A stretch of 64,000 bases of DNA from the NCBI RefSeq assembly GCF_014874065.1, contig NZ_JADBEE010000001.1:2166812-2230811 (forward strand), in the 5' to 3' direction. This document shows positions 41,250 to 51,068 of the stretch, one piece after another; position 1 is the first letter of the stretch, and each line of letters opens with the position of its first letter. The notes beneath the pieces are model-generated. The model was given only the letters and a program-made list of their open reading frames with translations, was not told the origin of the DNA and made no database searches. This DNA is from Nesterenkonia halotolerans. GTDB lineage: Bacteria > Actinomycetota > Actinomycetes > Actinomycetales > Micrococcaceae. The position numbers and the translations under genes are program-made.

Positions 41250-44075
41250 GTGCCCGAAGGCAAGAAACTCGTCATCGTCGAGTCCCCGGCGAAGTCCAAA
41301 TCCATCGCCAAGTATCTTGGCGATGAGTTCATCGTGGACGCATCCGCCGGGCATATCCGTGACCTGCCACAGCCCTCGGAGCTGCCCACCGATATGAAGA
41401 AGGGCCCCTTCGGGCGCTTCGCCGTGAACCCCGACGGCGGCTTCGAACCGTATTACGTCATCTCGGACTCCAAGAAGAAGAAGGTCACCGAGCTCAAGCG
41501 CGCGCTGAAGGAAGCCTCCGAGCTCTACCTCGCGACGGACGCCGACCGCGAGGGTGAAGCCATCGCCTGGCACCTGCTGCAGGTGCTCAAGCCCAAGGTC
41601 CCCGTCTACCGCATGACCTTCACGGAGATCACCAAGGAAGGCATCACCCGCGCCCTGGACAACGTGCGGCAGATCGACGAGGACCTCGTCGACGCGCAGG
41701 AGACGCGGCGCATCCTGGATCGTCTCTACGGCTACGAGATCTCCCCGGTGCTCTGGCGCAAGGTCGGCAAGGGTCTCTCCGCCGGTCGTGTGCAGTCGGT
41801 GGCCACGCGCCTCGTGGTGGAGCGCGAGCGCGAGCGGATGGCCTTCGTGCCTGCTGGCTACTGGGACCTCTCCGGCAGCTTCACCACTTCAGCTTCAGAA
41901 GAGTTCACCGCCAAGCTCAATGCGGTCGACGGCGCCCGTGTGGCCACCGGCTCTGACTTCAACGATCGCGGCGAGCTCAAGTCCTCGCGCTCCAAGACTG
42001 AGGTCAGCGTGCTGGACCAGCAGGCGGCAGAGACCCTCGCCGCCGGTCTGACCGATGCCCAGTTCACCGTGGACTCGGTGGAGGACAAGCCGTACTCCCG
42101 AAAGCCGCAGCCTCCCTTCATCACCTCGACTCTGCAGCAGGAGGCCTCCCGCCGTCTGCGGTTCTCCTCCCGGGCGACGATGCAGGTCGCCCAGCGGCTG
42201 TATGAGAACGGCTACATCACCTATATGCGTACCGACTCGGTGACGCTCTCGAATGAAGCCATCACGGCTGCTCGTCGGCAGATCACCGAGCTCTACGGGG
42301 CCGATCACGCGCCCTCGAGCCCGCGCTACTACTCGAAGAAGAACGAGACCGCGCAGGAGGCTCACGAGGCCATCCGCCCTTCCGGAGACCACTTCCGCAC
42401 TCCCGGCCAGGTGGCCAGCGAGCTGTCCAAGGACGAATTCAAGCTCTACGAGCTGATCTGGAAGCGCACAGTCGCCTCGCAGATGTCCGACGCCAAGGGC
42501 TTCACCGCCTCGGTCCGGCTCAGCGCCCAGGTCTCCGGCGGCTCCATGGCCGGGACCACCGCCACCTTCGGCGCCTCCGGCACCGTCATCACCTTCCCCG
42601 GGTTCCTCGCCGCTTATGAAGAGGTCCGCGAGAGCACCGGTGAGGACGAGGACGCCAAGTCGGCGAAGGCCGATAAGCGGCTCCCCAAGCTCGAGACCGG
42701 GGAGCGGCTGACCGGCCGCGAGGTCAACGCCAAAGGACATGAGACCACGCCGCCCGCCCGCTACACCGAAGCCACGATCGTGGCCGAGCTGGAGAAGCGC
42801 GAGATCGGGCGCCCCTCCACCTACGCTCCGACGATCTCCACGATCATGGACCGCGGCTATGTCACCAAGCGCGGCTCGGCGCTGATCCCCTCCTGGACCG
42901 CGTTCAGCGTGATCCGGCTTCTCGAGGAGCACTTCGGGAAGTACGTGAACTATGACTTCACAGCCCGGATGGAGGAGGACCTCGACCAGATCGCGCGCGG
43001 CGAGATCGAGCGCGAAGCATGGCTGCAGGGCTTCTACTTCGGTGCCCAGGACGGCGTGGACGGGCTCAAGCACGTGGTGGAGAACCTCGGCGAGATCGAC
43101 GCCCGAGCCATCAACTCCATCGAGATCGCCCCAGGCGTGAACCTGCGGGTGGGTCGCTACGGACCCTACCTGGAGCGTCCCAACCCTGACGGTGTCGTCA
43201 CCGCGGAGGGCGAGCTGGAGCCCCAGCGGGCCAACCTTCCCCAGGACCTCGCCCCCGATGAGCTCACCGTGGAGAAGGCTGAGGAGCTCTTCGAACAGGC
43301 ACAATACTCCGGGCGGGTGCTCGGCCTTGATCCACAGACCGGACGCGAGGTCGTGGCCAAGGACGGTCGCTACGGGCCCTACGTCACGGAGGTCATCGAG
43401 GAGATGACCGAGGCGCAGCTCGAGGCCTATATGGAGTCGCTGCCCACCGAGTACTACAAGAACGGCAAGCCCAAGCCGAAGAAGAAGCCGGCCAAGGAGA
43501 AGCCCAGAACCGGGTCGCTGCTCAGCGACATGACCCTCGAGACGGTCGATCTCGAGCAGGCCCTGCGGCTGCTCTCGCTGCCCCGCGTGGTGGGCACCGA
43601 CGAGGACGGCGAGGAGATCACCGCGCAGAACGGTCGGTTCGGGCCGTATCTGAAGAAGGGTTCGGACTCGCGCTCGCTCGAGACCGAGGAGCAGATGTTC
43701 ACCATCACGCTGGAGGAGGCGAAGGCGATCTACGCCCAGCCCAAGCAGCGCGGCCGGCGTGCAGCTGTGCCGCCGCTGGCCGAGTTCGGCGCTGATCCGA
43801 CCTCGGAGAAGCAGGTGGTGGTCAAGGACGGACGGTTCGGCCCCTACGTCACCGACGGCGAGACCAACGTGACGGTGCCGCGCAGCGTCTCTCTGGAGAC
43901 GTTGACCAAGGAACATGCCTATTCGCTGCTGGCGGAGAAGCGTGCCGCGGGCCCGAAGAAGCCCGGAGCGTCGAAGCCTGCCGCGAAGCGGTCCACCGCC
44001 AAGTCCCCGGCGAAGAAGAGCAGCGCTGCGAAGAAGTCTCCAGCCAAGAAGACGACGGCGAAGACCGGATCCTAA
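41250..44075 (+). CDS. topA: DNA topoisomerase I
   Basis: 941 residues from GTG 41250, preceded by AAGGAG. It relaxes negative supercoils. The TOPRIM domain begins VIVESPAKSKSIAKYLG and has the acidic triad in TDADREGEAIAWH. The active-site tyrosine is Tyr325 in ITYMRTDS. The C-terminal region has four repeats with GRYGPY or GRFGPY instead of zinc fingers, and a Lys/Ala-rich tail of ~40 residues, as in mycobacterial TopA where it aids DNA binding. Followed 15 bases later by ppx. Confidence 0.97.
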   Translation: MPEGKKLVIVESPAKSKSIAKYLGDEFIVDASAGHIRDLPQPSELPTDMKKGPFGRFAVNPDGGFEPYYVISDSKKKKVTELKRALKEASELYLATDADREGEAIAWHLLQVLKPKVPVYRMTFTEITKEGITRALDNVRQIDEDLVDAQETRRILDRLYGYEISPVLWRKVGKGLSAGRVQSVATRLVVERERERMAFVPAGYWDLSGSFTTSASEEFTAKLNAVDGARVATGSDFNDRGELKSSRSKTEVSVLDQQAAETLAAGLTDAQFTVDSVEDKPYSRKPQPPFITSTLQQEASRRLRFSSRATMQVAQRLYENGYITYMRTDSVTLSNEAITAARRQITELYGADHAPSSPRYYSKKNETAQEAHEAIRPSGDHFRTPGQVASELSKDEFKLYELIWKRTVASQMSDAKGFTASVRLSAQVSGGSMAGTTATFGASGTVITFPGFLAAYEEVRESTGEDEDAKSAKADKRLPKLETGERLTGREVNAKGHETTPPARYTEATIVAELEKREIGRPSTYAPTISTIMDRGYVTKRGSALIPSWTAFSVIRLLEEHFGKYVNYDFTARMEEDLDQIARGEIEREAWLQGFYFGAQDGVDGLKHVVENLGEIDARAINSIEIAPGVNLRVGRYGPYLERPNPDGVVTAEGELEPQRANLPQDLAPDELTVEKAEELFEQAQYSGRVLGLDPQTGREVVAKDGRYGPYVTEVIEEMTEAQLEAYMESLPTEYYKNGKPKPKKKPAKEKPRTGSLLSDMTLETVDLEQALRLLSLPRVVGTDEDGEEITAQNGRFGPYLKKGSDSRSLETEEQMFTITLEEAKAIYAQPKQRGRRAAVPPLAEFGADPTSEKQVVVKDGRFGPYVTDGETNVTVPRSVSLETLTKEHAYSLLAEKRAAGPKKPGASKPAAKRSTAKSPAKKSSAAKKSPAKKTTAKTGS

Positions 44076-44090
44076 CCGAGGAGTCACCTG

Positions 44091-45152
44091 ATGCGTCTGG
44101 GCGTGCTGGATATCGGTTCCAATACCGTGCACCTGCTCCTGGTGGATGCCCACCTGGGAGCGAAGCCTGAGGCTTTCGCCTCCCACAAGCGACCGCTCTC
44201 CCTGGTCAAGCACCTGGACGAACAGGGCGCGATCACCGATGAGGGTCAGGCGGAGCTGATCGGCTTCATCGCCGAGGCTGCTCGGTTCGCCGCGCGACAC
44301 CGAGCCGAGGATCTGCTCTCCTTCTGCACCTCGGCCCTGCGCGAGGCGGCCAACGGAGAGGCAGTCCTGGAGCGCGTGGTGAGCGAGACCGGAGTGGAGC
44401 TGACCGAGCTCAGCGGCGCCCAGGAATCTGCCATGACCTTCTTCGCGGCCCGACGCTGGCGCGGCTGGAGCGCCGGAGATATCCTCAACTTCGACATCGG
44501 CGGCGGATCCTTCGAGATCGCCTACGGGCGCGATGAGCTGCCCTCCACCGCGGTCTCGGTGCCCCTGGGCGCTGGCCGGCTCACCCGTGACTGGCTCAGC
44601 GAGGACCCGCCGAGCAAGGATCAGGCGAAGGCGCTGAAGAGCTACATCCGTGAGGAGCTCGAGGCGGCCCGCCGGGAGTTCCCGGTGCTCAGCGAACACA
44701 CCGAGGTGCTCGCCACCTCCAAGACGTTCCGCTCGCTGGCCCGGATGACCGGCGCCGCCCCCTCGGCGGCCGGGCCCTACGTGCCTCGGTCCCTCACCCA
44801 TTCAGAGCTGAAGCCGTTGGCCAAGCGGCTGGGCTCCATGACGGCCGAGGAGCGTGCAGAGCTTCCCGGCGTCTCCACGCTGCGCGCCCGGCAGGTCTTC
44901 GCGGGTTCCCTCGTCGCCGAGCAGGCGATGAAGGTCTTCGGCATCGAGGAGCTGCAGATCTGCCCCTGGGCGCTGCGTGAAGGCCTGATCCTGCGCCGGT
45001 TGGACTCTCTGGTCCGCGAGGGCGCTGTGCAGGTCCCCGCCGCACCCGGAGTCGGGCATGTGAATCTCGGCCGAGAGCTGCGCAAACCTTCGCGCGGCGA
45101 CGTCCCCGGTGGCCGCCCGACGGCGGCCGCGGCGGTGGAACATGCCCACTGA
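44091..45152 (+). CDS. ppx: Ppx/GppA-family exopolyphosphatase
   Basis: 353 residues. The ASKHA-fold phosphate motifs are VLDIGSNTVHLLLVD at the N-terminus and FDIGGGSFEIAYG in the middle. It is of the short two-domain type (~300-350 residues) without the HD-like C-terminal extension. Members degrade polyphosphate and/or pppGpp. The stop overlaps the start of the next gene by 11 bases, and topA lies directly upstream. Confidence 0.93.
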   Translation: MRLGVLDIGSNTVHLLLVDAHLGAKPEAFASHKRPLSLVKHLDEQGAITDEGQAELIGFIAEAARFAARHRAEDLLSFCTSALREAANGEAVLERVVSETGVELTELSGAQESAMTFFAARRWRGWSAGDILNFDIGGGSFEIAYGRDELPSTAVSVPLGAGRLTRDWLSEDPPSKDQAKALKSYIREELEAARREFPVLSEHTEVLATSKTFRSLARMTGAAPSAAGPYVPRSLTHSELKPLAKRLGSMTAEERAELPGVSTLRARQVFAGSLVAEQAMKVFGIEELQICPWALREGLILRRLDSLVREGAVQVPAAPGVGHVNLGRELRKPSRGDVPGGRPTAAAAVEHAH

Positions 45153-45981
45153 GGACGTCCAGCCGCACCCGGCGCACGAGCTGCCACGCATTCCGGTGGC
45201 ACTGTCCACCTCCTCGGTCTACCCGCTGGGGGTCGCCGAAGGCTTCTCCATCGCCGATGACCTCGGCTATGACGGAGTCGAGGTCATGGTCACCCACCGC
45301 AGCGAATCCCAGCAGGCTTCCACGCTCAACGAGTTGTCCTGGCGCTTCGGCCTGCAGGTGATGGCCATCCATGCACCCACGCTGCTGCTCACCCAGCAGG
45401 TCTGGGGCTCCGCCTGGGACAAGCTCAAGCGCAGCGCCGCCCTCGCCCAGGAGGTCGGCTGCGGCGTCGTCGTCGCTCACCCGCCGTTCCGCTGGCAGGT
45501 CGGTTATGCGGAGGGCTTCGCCGAGGGGATCGCCGAGCTGGAGGCAGAGACCGGGGTGGTCTTCGCCGTGGAGAACATGTACCCCTGGCGTGCAGGCGGA
45601 CGCGAGGCCACGATGTACCTGCCGCACTGGGATCCGGTGGATCAGCCTTATCCGCACGTGACCTGGGACTTCTCGCATGCGGCCACCGCCGAGGCGGACT
45701 CCTACGAGGCGGTGTCCGCGCTCGGTCAGCGGCTGCGCCATGTGCACCTGACCGACGGCTGGTCCAACGGCTTCAAGGATGATCACCTCATCCCTGGGCA
45801 GGGTGAACAGCGTGTGGCGGAAGCGATGCAGCTTCTGGCCAAGCCCGACTTCGCCGGGTCCGGATTCACCGGTGTGGTCGCTGTTGAAGTGGCCACCCGC
45901 ACCGCCCGCAATGTGGGAGATCGGGAGCGCTGGCTGGCCGAGTCCCTCGCCTTCGCCCGCAAACACCTCGGACAGGAGTGA
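45142..45981 (+). CDS. sugar phosphate isomerase/epimerase-like TIM barrel protein
   Basis: 279 residues from ATG 45142, within the ppx end. The xylose-isomerase-like TIM barrel (AP endonuclease 2 family) is seen in IADDLGYDGVEVMV, the His of MAIHAPTLLL, the metal ligand Glu in FAVENMYPWR, the WDFSHAA strand and HVHLTDGW. Usual metal-binding Glu, Asp and His positions are present. Substrate not known. It lies between ppx and proC in a tightly packed operon. Confidence 0.85.
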   Translation: MPTEDVQPHPAHELPRIPVALSTSSVYPLGVAEGFSIADDLGYDGVEVMVTHRSESQQASTLNELSWRFGLQVMAIHAPTLLLTQQVWGSAWDKLKRSAALAQEVGCGVVVAHPPFRWQVGYAEGFAEGIAELEAETGVVFAVENMYPWRAGGREATMYLPHWDPVDQPYPHVTWDFSHAATAEADSYEAVSALGQRLRHVHLTDGWSNGFKDDHLIPGQGEQRVAEAMQLLAKPDFAGSGFTGVVAVEVATRTARNVGDRERWLAESLAFARKHLGQE

Positions 45982-45983
45982 GC

Positions 45984-46871
45984 ATGAGCAGCACCGCAGC
46001 ACCGCAGCAGAACCCCGCACCCACCGCCGCTCCGCGCGTCGCCATGCTGGGGCTGGGCTCGATGAACGGCGCCATCCTGGCGGGCCTGCTGGCCTCGTCT
46101 GTGCAGCCCGAGGACGTGGTCGCGACCACGCGCAGCACCGCCACCGCCCAGGCCCGCGCCCAGGAGCACGGAGTGACCGTGCTGGCTGAGGCCGAGGACC
46201 CGCAGGCGAACCAGATCGCTGCCGGACAGGCGGACATCATCTTCCTCGGGGTCAAGCCCCATGGGATCGTCGACCTCGCCGGGTCCATCGCGGACTCGCT
46301 GAAGCCGGACGCCGTCGTCGTCTCGGTGGCCGCCGCGATCAGTGTGGAGATGCTGCAGGGCGCCCTCGGGCAGGGACAGCCGGTCATCCGTTCCATGCCC
46401 AACACCCCGCTGTCGGTGGGACTCGGAGTGGTCGGTCTGGTTCCGGGGACCCATGCCAGTGAGAGCGACACGCGGCGGGTGCAGGACCTGCTCGCCGCCT
46501 GTGGGACCGTGCACGTGATCGAGGAGTCCCAGATCGACGCGCTCACCGGCATCTCCGGCTCCGGGCCCGCCTATGCCTTCTACCTCGCCGAGCAGATGGC
46601 CGAGGCCGGCGTCCGGCTCGGGCTTGACCCCGCACTGGCCGCCGATCTCGCCGCGCAGACGGTCTACGGCGCAGGCAAGATGCTGGTCTCCGGCGACGGC
46701 ACAGCAGACGCAGCAGCGCTGCGCAAGGCCGTCTGCTCACCCAATGGCACCACCGAACGCGCGATCGACGCCTTCGATGAGCATGGCTTCCCTGCGGCGG
46801 TGGCCGCCGCCGTGACCGCCAGCGCCACCCGCTCGGCAGAGATCACCGACGAGCTGCGGAACGCACGCTGA
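45984..46871 (+). CDS. proC: pyrroline-5-carboxylate reductase
   Basis: 295 residues from ATG 45984, with AGGAG 5 bases upstream; the in-frame GTG at 45978 is too close to it. The last step of proline synthesis. The Rossmann motif is MLGLGSMNGAI. The family motifs IRSMPNTP and the C-terminal DALTGISGSGPAYAF are intact, followed by SPNGTTERAI. An Ala/Pro-rich N-terminal leader of ~15 residues is unusual but harmless. It follows the sugar isomerase gene by 2 bases. Confidence 0.95.
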   Translation: MSSTAAPQQNPAPTAAPRVAMLGLGSMNGAILAGLLASSVQPEDVVATTRSTATAQARAQEHGVTVLAEAEDPQANQIAAGQADIIFLGVKPHGIVDLAGSIADSLKPDAVVVSVAAAISVEMLQGALGQGQPVIRSMPNTPLSVGLGVVGLVPGTHASESDTRRVQDLLAACGTVHVIEESQIDALTGISGSGPAYAFYLAEQMAEAGVRLGLDPALAADLAAQTVYGAGKMLVSGDGTADAAALRKAVCSPNGTTERAIDAFDEHGFPAAVAAAVTASATRSAEITDELRNAR

Positions 46872-46943
46872 ACACCCGGTCCAGCGCCTCCGAGGGGCGA
46901 GTCTTGATGGTGTGCAGCGCGGCATGAACAGAGGAATACAGTA

Positions 46944-48359
46944 GTGGCCATGGCGAGGGACACGCGCACAGAGCGCAGCAGCGGAAACGAGGGTGTCCTC
47001 AGGGCCCGACTGAGGCAGGGACTCAGGCGTCTCACCGGCACATCGCCGGCCCGTGCCGCCATGATGATCTTCGCGGTCACCATCGCCGTCTTCGCCTCCC
47101 TGCTGATGATGCCCTGGTCCACCGTCGCGGGGCGCTCCCCGGAATTCCACGACGCCCTCTTCGTCGCCACCTCCGCCGTGACCGTGACCGGTCTGACCTC
47201 GGTGAACACCGCCGATCACTGGTCCTTCGCCGGCGAGCTCGTCATCCTCATCGGCATCCAGGTCGGCGGACTGGGGATCATCACCATCGCGGCGCTGCTG
47301 GCGATCTCGGTGACGCGCAACCTCGGGCTGCGCACCCGGCTCGTGGCGCAGGAGGGCGGCATCTCCACCGGTGCGATGGGGGAGACCGGTCAGGTCATCC
47401 GCACCGTCGTGATCTGCTCTGCAGTGGTGGAGGCGGCCCTGGCCATGGTGCTGATCCCACGCTTCATCCATCTCGAGGACGACCTGGCCAGCGGCGTGTG
47501 GCACGGCCTGTTCTACGCCATCTCCTCCTTCAACAACGCCGGCTTCGTGGTGCACTCCGGAGGCCTTGACGGCTTCGGCGCTGATCCGGTGGTGATCTGG
47601 ACCATCATGGCGGGCGTCTTCCTGGGCAGCCTGGGCTTCCCGGTGCTGTTCATGCTCTGGCGCAACCGCTGGCACGTGCGCCGCTGGAGCCTGCACACCA
47701 AGCTGACCCTGCAGGTCACGCTGCTGCTGCTGGTCGTCGGGGCGCTGCTGTACGGAATCATGGAGTGGTCCAACACCAACACCATCGGCGAGATGAGCGT
47801 CTGGGAGAAGGTGCAGAACTCCCTGTTCGCCTCGGTGAACATGCGCTCCGGCGGCTTCTCCGTGGTGGAGTCCAATATGGAGAACTCGGAGACCATGCTG
47901 ATCTCCGACGCGCTGATGTTCGCCGGCGGCGGCTCAGCCTCGACCGCCGGGGGCATCAAGGTCACCACCATCGCGGTGATCTGGCTCGCCTTCCTGGCGG
48001 AGGCCCGCGGCGACGCCGAGTCCACCGCCCACGGACGCACCATCCCCGCCTCGGCCGTCCGGGTTGCGGTCTCGGTGGTGGCCATGGGTGCGACGCTGGT
48101 GCTGATCTCCACCGTCTGGCTCATGTACATCACCGGACTCGACATGGGGCGCCCGCTCTATGAGTCCATCTCCGCCTTCGCCACCGTCGGGCTCACCGCC
48201 GGGTTGAGCGCAGACCTGCCCCCGGAGGGGCTCTATGTGCTGGCAGCGCTGATGTTCGCCGGCCGCGTCGGGATCATCACCTTCGCCGCCTCACTGACCG
48301 TGCGCCAGCGCAGCCGGGTTCGCTACCGCTACCCGGAGGGACGTCCGATGATCGGCTGA
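46944..48359 (+). CDS. trkH: Trk/Ktr potassium uptake membrane subunit
   Basis: 471 residues from GTG 46944, with GAGGA 8 bases upstream. Four pore loops with the conserved filter glycines are visible: AVTVTGLTSVN, SSFNNAGFVVH, NMRSGGFSVVE and SAFATVGLTAGL. The N-terminal 40 residues are basic and cytosolic. Size and lack of extra N-terminal helices suggest a KtrB-like channel. It is followed by the RCK gating subunit gene, 97 bases downstream. Confidence 0.94.
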   Translation: MAMARDTRTERSSGNEGVLRARLRQGLRRLTGTSPARAAMMIFAVTIAVFASLLMMPWSTVAGRSPEFHDALFVATSAVTVTGLTSVNTADHWSFAGELVILIGIQVGGLGIITIAALLAISVTRNLGLRTRLVAQEGGISTGAMGETGQVIRTVVICSAVVEAALAMVLIPRFIHLEDDLASGVWHGLFYAISSFNNAGFVVHSGGLDGFGADPVVIWTIMAGVFLGSLGFPVLFMLWRNRWHVRRWSLHTKLTLQVTLLLLVVGALLYGIMEWSNTNTIGEMSVWEKVQNSLFASVNMRSGGFSVVESNMENSETMLISDALMFAGGGSASTAGGIKVTTIAVIWLAFLAEARGDAESTAHGRTIPASAVRVAVSVVAMGATLVLISTVWLMYITGLDMGRPLYESISAFATVGLTAGLSADLPPEGLYVLAALMFAGRVGIITFAASLTVRQRSRVRYRYPEGRPMIG

Positions 48360-48456
48360 GTGTGCTGGAGAGCACCCTGCAGGGGTTTACCCTGGAGTCA
48401 GCACTTTCAGGCTCAGCCCAGCGGCTGAGTACGCATTTCGCGAAAAGGACGCATCA

Positions 48457-49128
48457 GTGGGCAAGCAGAATCCGCAGAGCAACAAGCCGGTCCTCGTCGT
48501 GGGGCTCGGCCGTTTCGGCATCGCGCTCAGCGAGCAGCTCGTGACGCAGAACAAGGAGGTCCTGGCCGTGGAGCGCGATCGCGGCCTGGTGCAGAAGTAC
48601 GCCGACCTGCTCACCCACGTGGTCGAAGCCGATGCCACCGACATCGAGGCGCTGCGCCAGGTCGGCGCCCAGGAGTTCGACGCCGCCGTCGTCGGGGTCG
48701 GCACCTCGATCGAGTCCTCGGTGCTCATCGCCGCGAACCTGGTGGACCTCGGAGTCAGCCAGGTCTGGGCCAAGGCCATCAACCCCACCCATGGCAAGAT
48801 CCTGACCAGGATCGGCTGCCACCACGTGATCTACCCCGAGCACGACGCCGGCGTGCGCGCCGCCCACCTGGTCTCGGGACAGATGCTGGACTTCATCAAG
48901 TTCGACGACGACTTCGCGATCGTGAAGATGCGTCCACCGCGCGAGCTGCACGGCAAGACGATCGACCAGTGCCAGCCGCGCAGCCGACACAGGGTCAACG
49001 TCGTGGGCGTGAAGTCCCCCGGCAAGGACTTCGTCTATGCCCAGCCCGACACCCTCGTCTCAGCTGGCGACACCATCATCGTTTCGGGAGACGTCTCCCA
49101 GCTGGAGTACTTCGCCGACCACGCCTGA
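48457..49128 (+). CDS. trkA: Trk/Ktr potassium uptake regulatory (RCK) subunit
   Basis: 223 residues from GTG 48457. The N-terminal RCK domain binds nucleotide through VVGLGRFGIALSE. The C-terminal TrkA-C domain covers ~145-220 and includes GVKSPGKDFVYAQPDT. It is a KtrA-size single-unit gating ring protein that pairs with the TrkH/KtrB subunit just upstream. The gap before it (48360-48456) holds a small GTGCT/AGCAC hairpin and no gene. Confidence 0.94.
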   Translation: MGKQNPQSNKPVLVVGLGRFGIALSEQLVTQNKEVLAVERDRGLVQKYADLLTHVVEADATDIEALRQVGAQEFDAAVVGVGTSIESSVLIAANLVDLGVSQVWAKAINPTHGKILTRIGCHHVIYPEHDAGVRAAHLVSGQMLDFIKFDDDFAIVKMRPPRELHGKTIDQCQPRSRHRVNVVGVKSPGKDFVYAQPDTLVSAGDTIIVSGDVSQLEYFADHA

Positions 49129-49138
49129 GGAGGGCCCC

Positions 49139-50323
49139 GTGGCCGAACTTCCTGCCGTCCTCGTCTGGGACGACGCCCTGCTCGACTACCGCTTCAACTC
49201 CAGCCACCCCATGGACCCGGTCCGCCTGGAGCTCACGGCCAAGCTCTGCGAAGAGTTCGAGCTGTTCAGCGCTCCCCATATGCGGCTTCTGAAGACCCAG
49301 GTCGCCTCGGATGAGGTGCTCGGGACCGTCCACACCCCCGAGTACATCGCGGCCGTGAAGGCGGCCGCCGAGCACGGCAGCGCGGCGGCGGAGCACGGCC
49401 TGGGCACCGAAGACACCCCCGTCTTCAGCGAGATCCATCTCGGTGCGGCACGGATCGCCGACGGGTCCTACCAGTGTGCCCAGGCGCTGCTCGCAGGCAC
49501 AGCGGTGCGCGCGGTGAACTTCGCCGGCGGAATGCACCACGCCGGCCGCTCCCGGGCCGGAGGATTCTGCGTGTACAACGATTCCGCCATCGCCATCCAA
49601 CACCTGCTCGACCAGGGAATCAGCCGGGTCATCTATATCGATGTCGACGCCCACCACGGGGACGGAACGCAGTCGATCTTCTATGACGACCCGCGGGTGA
49701 TGACCATCTCGATCCACCAGACCGGGGTCGCCCTGTATCCCGGCACCGGATTTCCCAATGAGACCGGCGGACCCGGCGCGGAGGGCTCGGCGGTGAACAT
49801 CGCGCTGCCCGAGGGCACCGGCGATGCCGGCTGGCTGCGGGCCTTCCACGCGGTGATTCCGCAGCTGGTCGCCGCCTTCGAACCCGAGGTCATCCTCTCC
49901 CAGCACGGCTGTGATTCACACCGCGAGGATCCGCTCAGCGACCTGCAGCTCAGTGTGGACGCCCACCGCCAGACGGCGCTGGACATCGAGCACCTGGCGG
50001 ACGAACACTGCGAGGGGCGGTGGATCGCCACCGGGGGAGGCGGATACGCAGTGCACACCGTGGTTCCCCGCAGCTGGACCCACCTGAGCGCCGTCGCGCT
50101 GGGCATGCCCATCGGCTTGAACACCCCCGTGCCGCAGCGCTGGAGAGACTATGTGCGCGAGAAGTACCAGGTCGAGACGCCGGAGTCCATGGGCGACGAC
50201 GCCCAGCTGTGGTGGCGCTCCTGGGAACTGGGATACGACCCGTCCGACGCCGTGGATCGTGCGGTCATGCAGACGCGCAAGGAGATCTTCCCGCTCTACG
50301 GACTGGACCCCTGGTTCGACTGA
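49139..50323 (+). CDS. acuC: AcuC-like histone deacetylase family protein
   Basis: 394 residues from GTG 49139, with GAGGAGGG 4-6 bases upstream. The zinc hydrolase site of class I deacetylases is complete: GGMHHAGRSRAGGFC with the His-His pair, YIDVDAHHGDG with Asp and His ligands, and a later Asp in SQHGCDSHREDP. In Bacillus, AcuC deacetylates and reactivates acetyl-CoA synthetase. An acsA gene with an acetylatable lysine motif is in this window, 35 kb away, so it is a likely target. It starts 10 bases after trkA. Confidence 0.92.
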   Translation: MAELPAVLVWDDALLDYRFNSSHPMDPVRLELTAKLCEEFELFSAPHMRLLKTQVASDEVLGTVHTPEYIAAVKAAAEHGSAAAEHGLGTEDTPVFSEIHLGAARIADGSYQCAQALLAGTAVRAVNFAGGMHHAGRSRAGGFCVYNDSAIAIQHLLDQGISRVIYIDVDAHHGDGTQSIFYDDPRVMTISIHQTGVALYPGTGFPNETGGPGAEGSAVNIALPEGTGDAGWLRAFHAVIPQLVAAFEPEVILSQHGCDSHREDPLSDLQLSVDAHRQTALDIEHLADEHCEGRWIATGGGGYAVHTVVPRSWTHLSAVALGMPIGLNTPVPQRWRDYVREKYQVETPESMGDDAQLWWRSWELGYDPSDAVDRAVMQTRKEIFPLYGLDPWFD

Positions 50324-50434
50324 TCCCCGCCCGCGCGGGGCGCCAGTCGACGATTCTGTGCCTGCACCACGTAGCCGCTACACTGTTCCGAGACCTTTTT
50401 CTCGTTGTTTACCTACAGACAAGGACTGCACCCC

Positions 50435-50533
50435 ATGGGCTCAGTGATCAAGAAGCGCCGCAAGCGCATGGCGAAGAAGAAGCACCGCAAACGCCTGCGG
50501 AAGACTCGCCACCAGCGCCGCAACAAGAAATAG
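50435..50533 (+). CDS. 30S ribosomal protein bS22 (AURKAIP1/COX24-type mini protein)
   Basis: 32 residues, MGSVIKKRRKRMAKKKHRKR followed by LRKTRHQRRNKK, ending TAG 50531-50533. It is almost identical in pattern to the small Lys/Arg protein found in mycobacterial 30S subunits near the decoding centre and named bS22. About 60 percent of residues are basic. A TACACT -10-like box lies at 50379-50384, and a strong terminator follows at once, so it is probably a single-gene unit. Confidence 0.93.
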   Translation: MGSVIKKRRKRMAKKKHRKRLRKTRHQRRNKK

Positions 50534-50548
50534 TCTTCTTGGAAGCGT

Positions 50549-50588
50549 GAAGGAACCCCGGCAGCCATCAGGCGGCCGGGGTTCCTTC
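50549..50588 (+). terminator. intrinsic terminator after bS22
   Basis: GAAGGAACCCCGGC (50549-50562) pairs perfectly with GCCGGGGTTCCTTC (50575-50588) with a 12-base loop. The descending arm ends in TTCCTTCGT. It lies 16 bases after the bS22 stop codon. Confidence 0.9.
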
Positions 50589-50689
50589 GTCTCTGACCAG
50601 GAGACAGTCCCAGCAGCCGGGACACCAGATAGATTCAGGTTCTAGAAGAAACAGACCAAGGACGCCGATCCTCGGAGCAGGGAGATGCT

Positions 50690-50950
50690 GTGCCAGCACC
50701 GGTTCAGGTTGAAGTTCTCACCAGGCAGGGATGCCATCTGTGCGAAGACGCGATGCGCACCGCACGCGAGGTCTGCGCGGAATTCGGGCTCGAGCCCGAT
50801 GAGCTCGACATCACCGAGGACCAGAGTCTGCTGGACGCCTACTCAGAGGAGATTCCGGTGCTGCGCGTCAATGGGCAGGTCAAGGACTTCTGGAAGATCG
50901 ATCCGCAGCGCCTGCGCCGGCTGCTCCGCGAGGCCACCAGCGCCGGCTGA
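50690..50950 (+). CDS. glutaredoxin-like DUF836 protein
   Basis: 86 residues from GTG 50690. The thioredoxin-fold redox motif is QGCHLCED (C-x-x-C), followed by a DITED turn and the cis-proline region EEIPVLRVNG. The DUF836 family resembles glutaredoxins, but its partners are unknown. It stands alone between two terminators. Confidence 0.9.
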   Translation: MPAPVQVEVLTRQGCHLCEDAMRTAREVCAEFGLEPDELDITEDQSLLDAYSEEIPVLRVNGQVKDFWKIDPQRLRRLLREATSAG

Positions 50951-50979
50951 TTCGAGCTTCCTTGCTCTGCGCATGAGAA

Positions 50980-51010
50980 GAGGGGCCCGGTCACGGTGAC
51001 CGGGCCCCTC
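50980..51010. terminator. bidirectional terminator between DUF836 and lipoprotein genes
   Basis: GAGGGGCCCGGTCAC (50980-50994) pairs with GTGACCGGGCCCCTC (50996-51010), a perfect palindrome around one central base. It serves the DUF836 gene and the converging lipoprotein gene. Confidence 0.88.
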
Positions 51011-51068
51011 CTCTGCTGAAACTGCGTGGACCTGCTCGGCTCGACGGCGGGCCGGAGCGGTCCCCGGC

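Noticed and set aside
41895..44801. 968-residue open frame antisense to topA and ppx
   Set aside because: Longest frame in the window, but it mirrors two conserved genes, has Leu/Gly/Arg-biased composition and no domain pattern.
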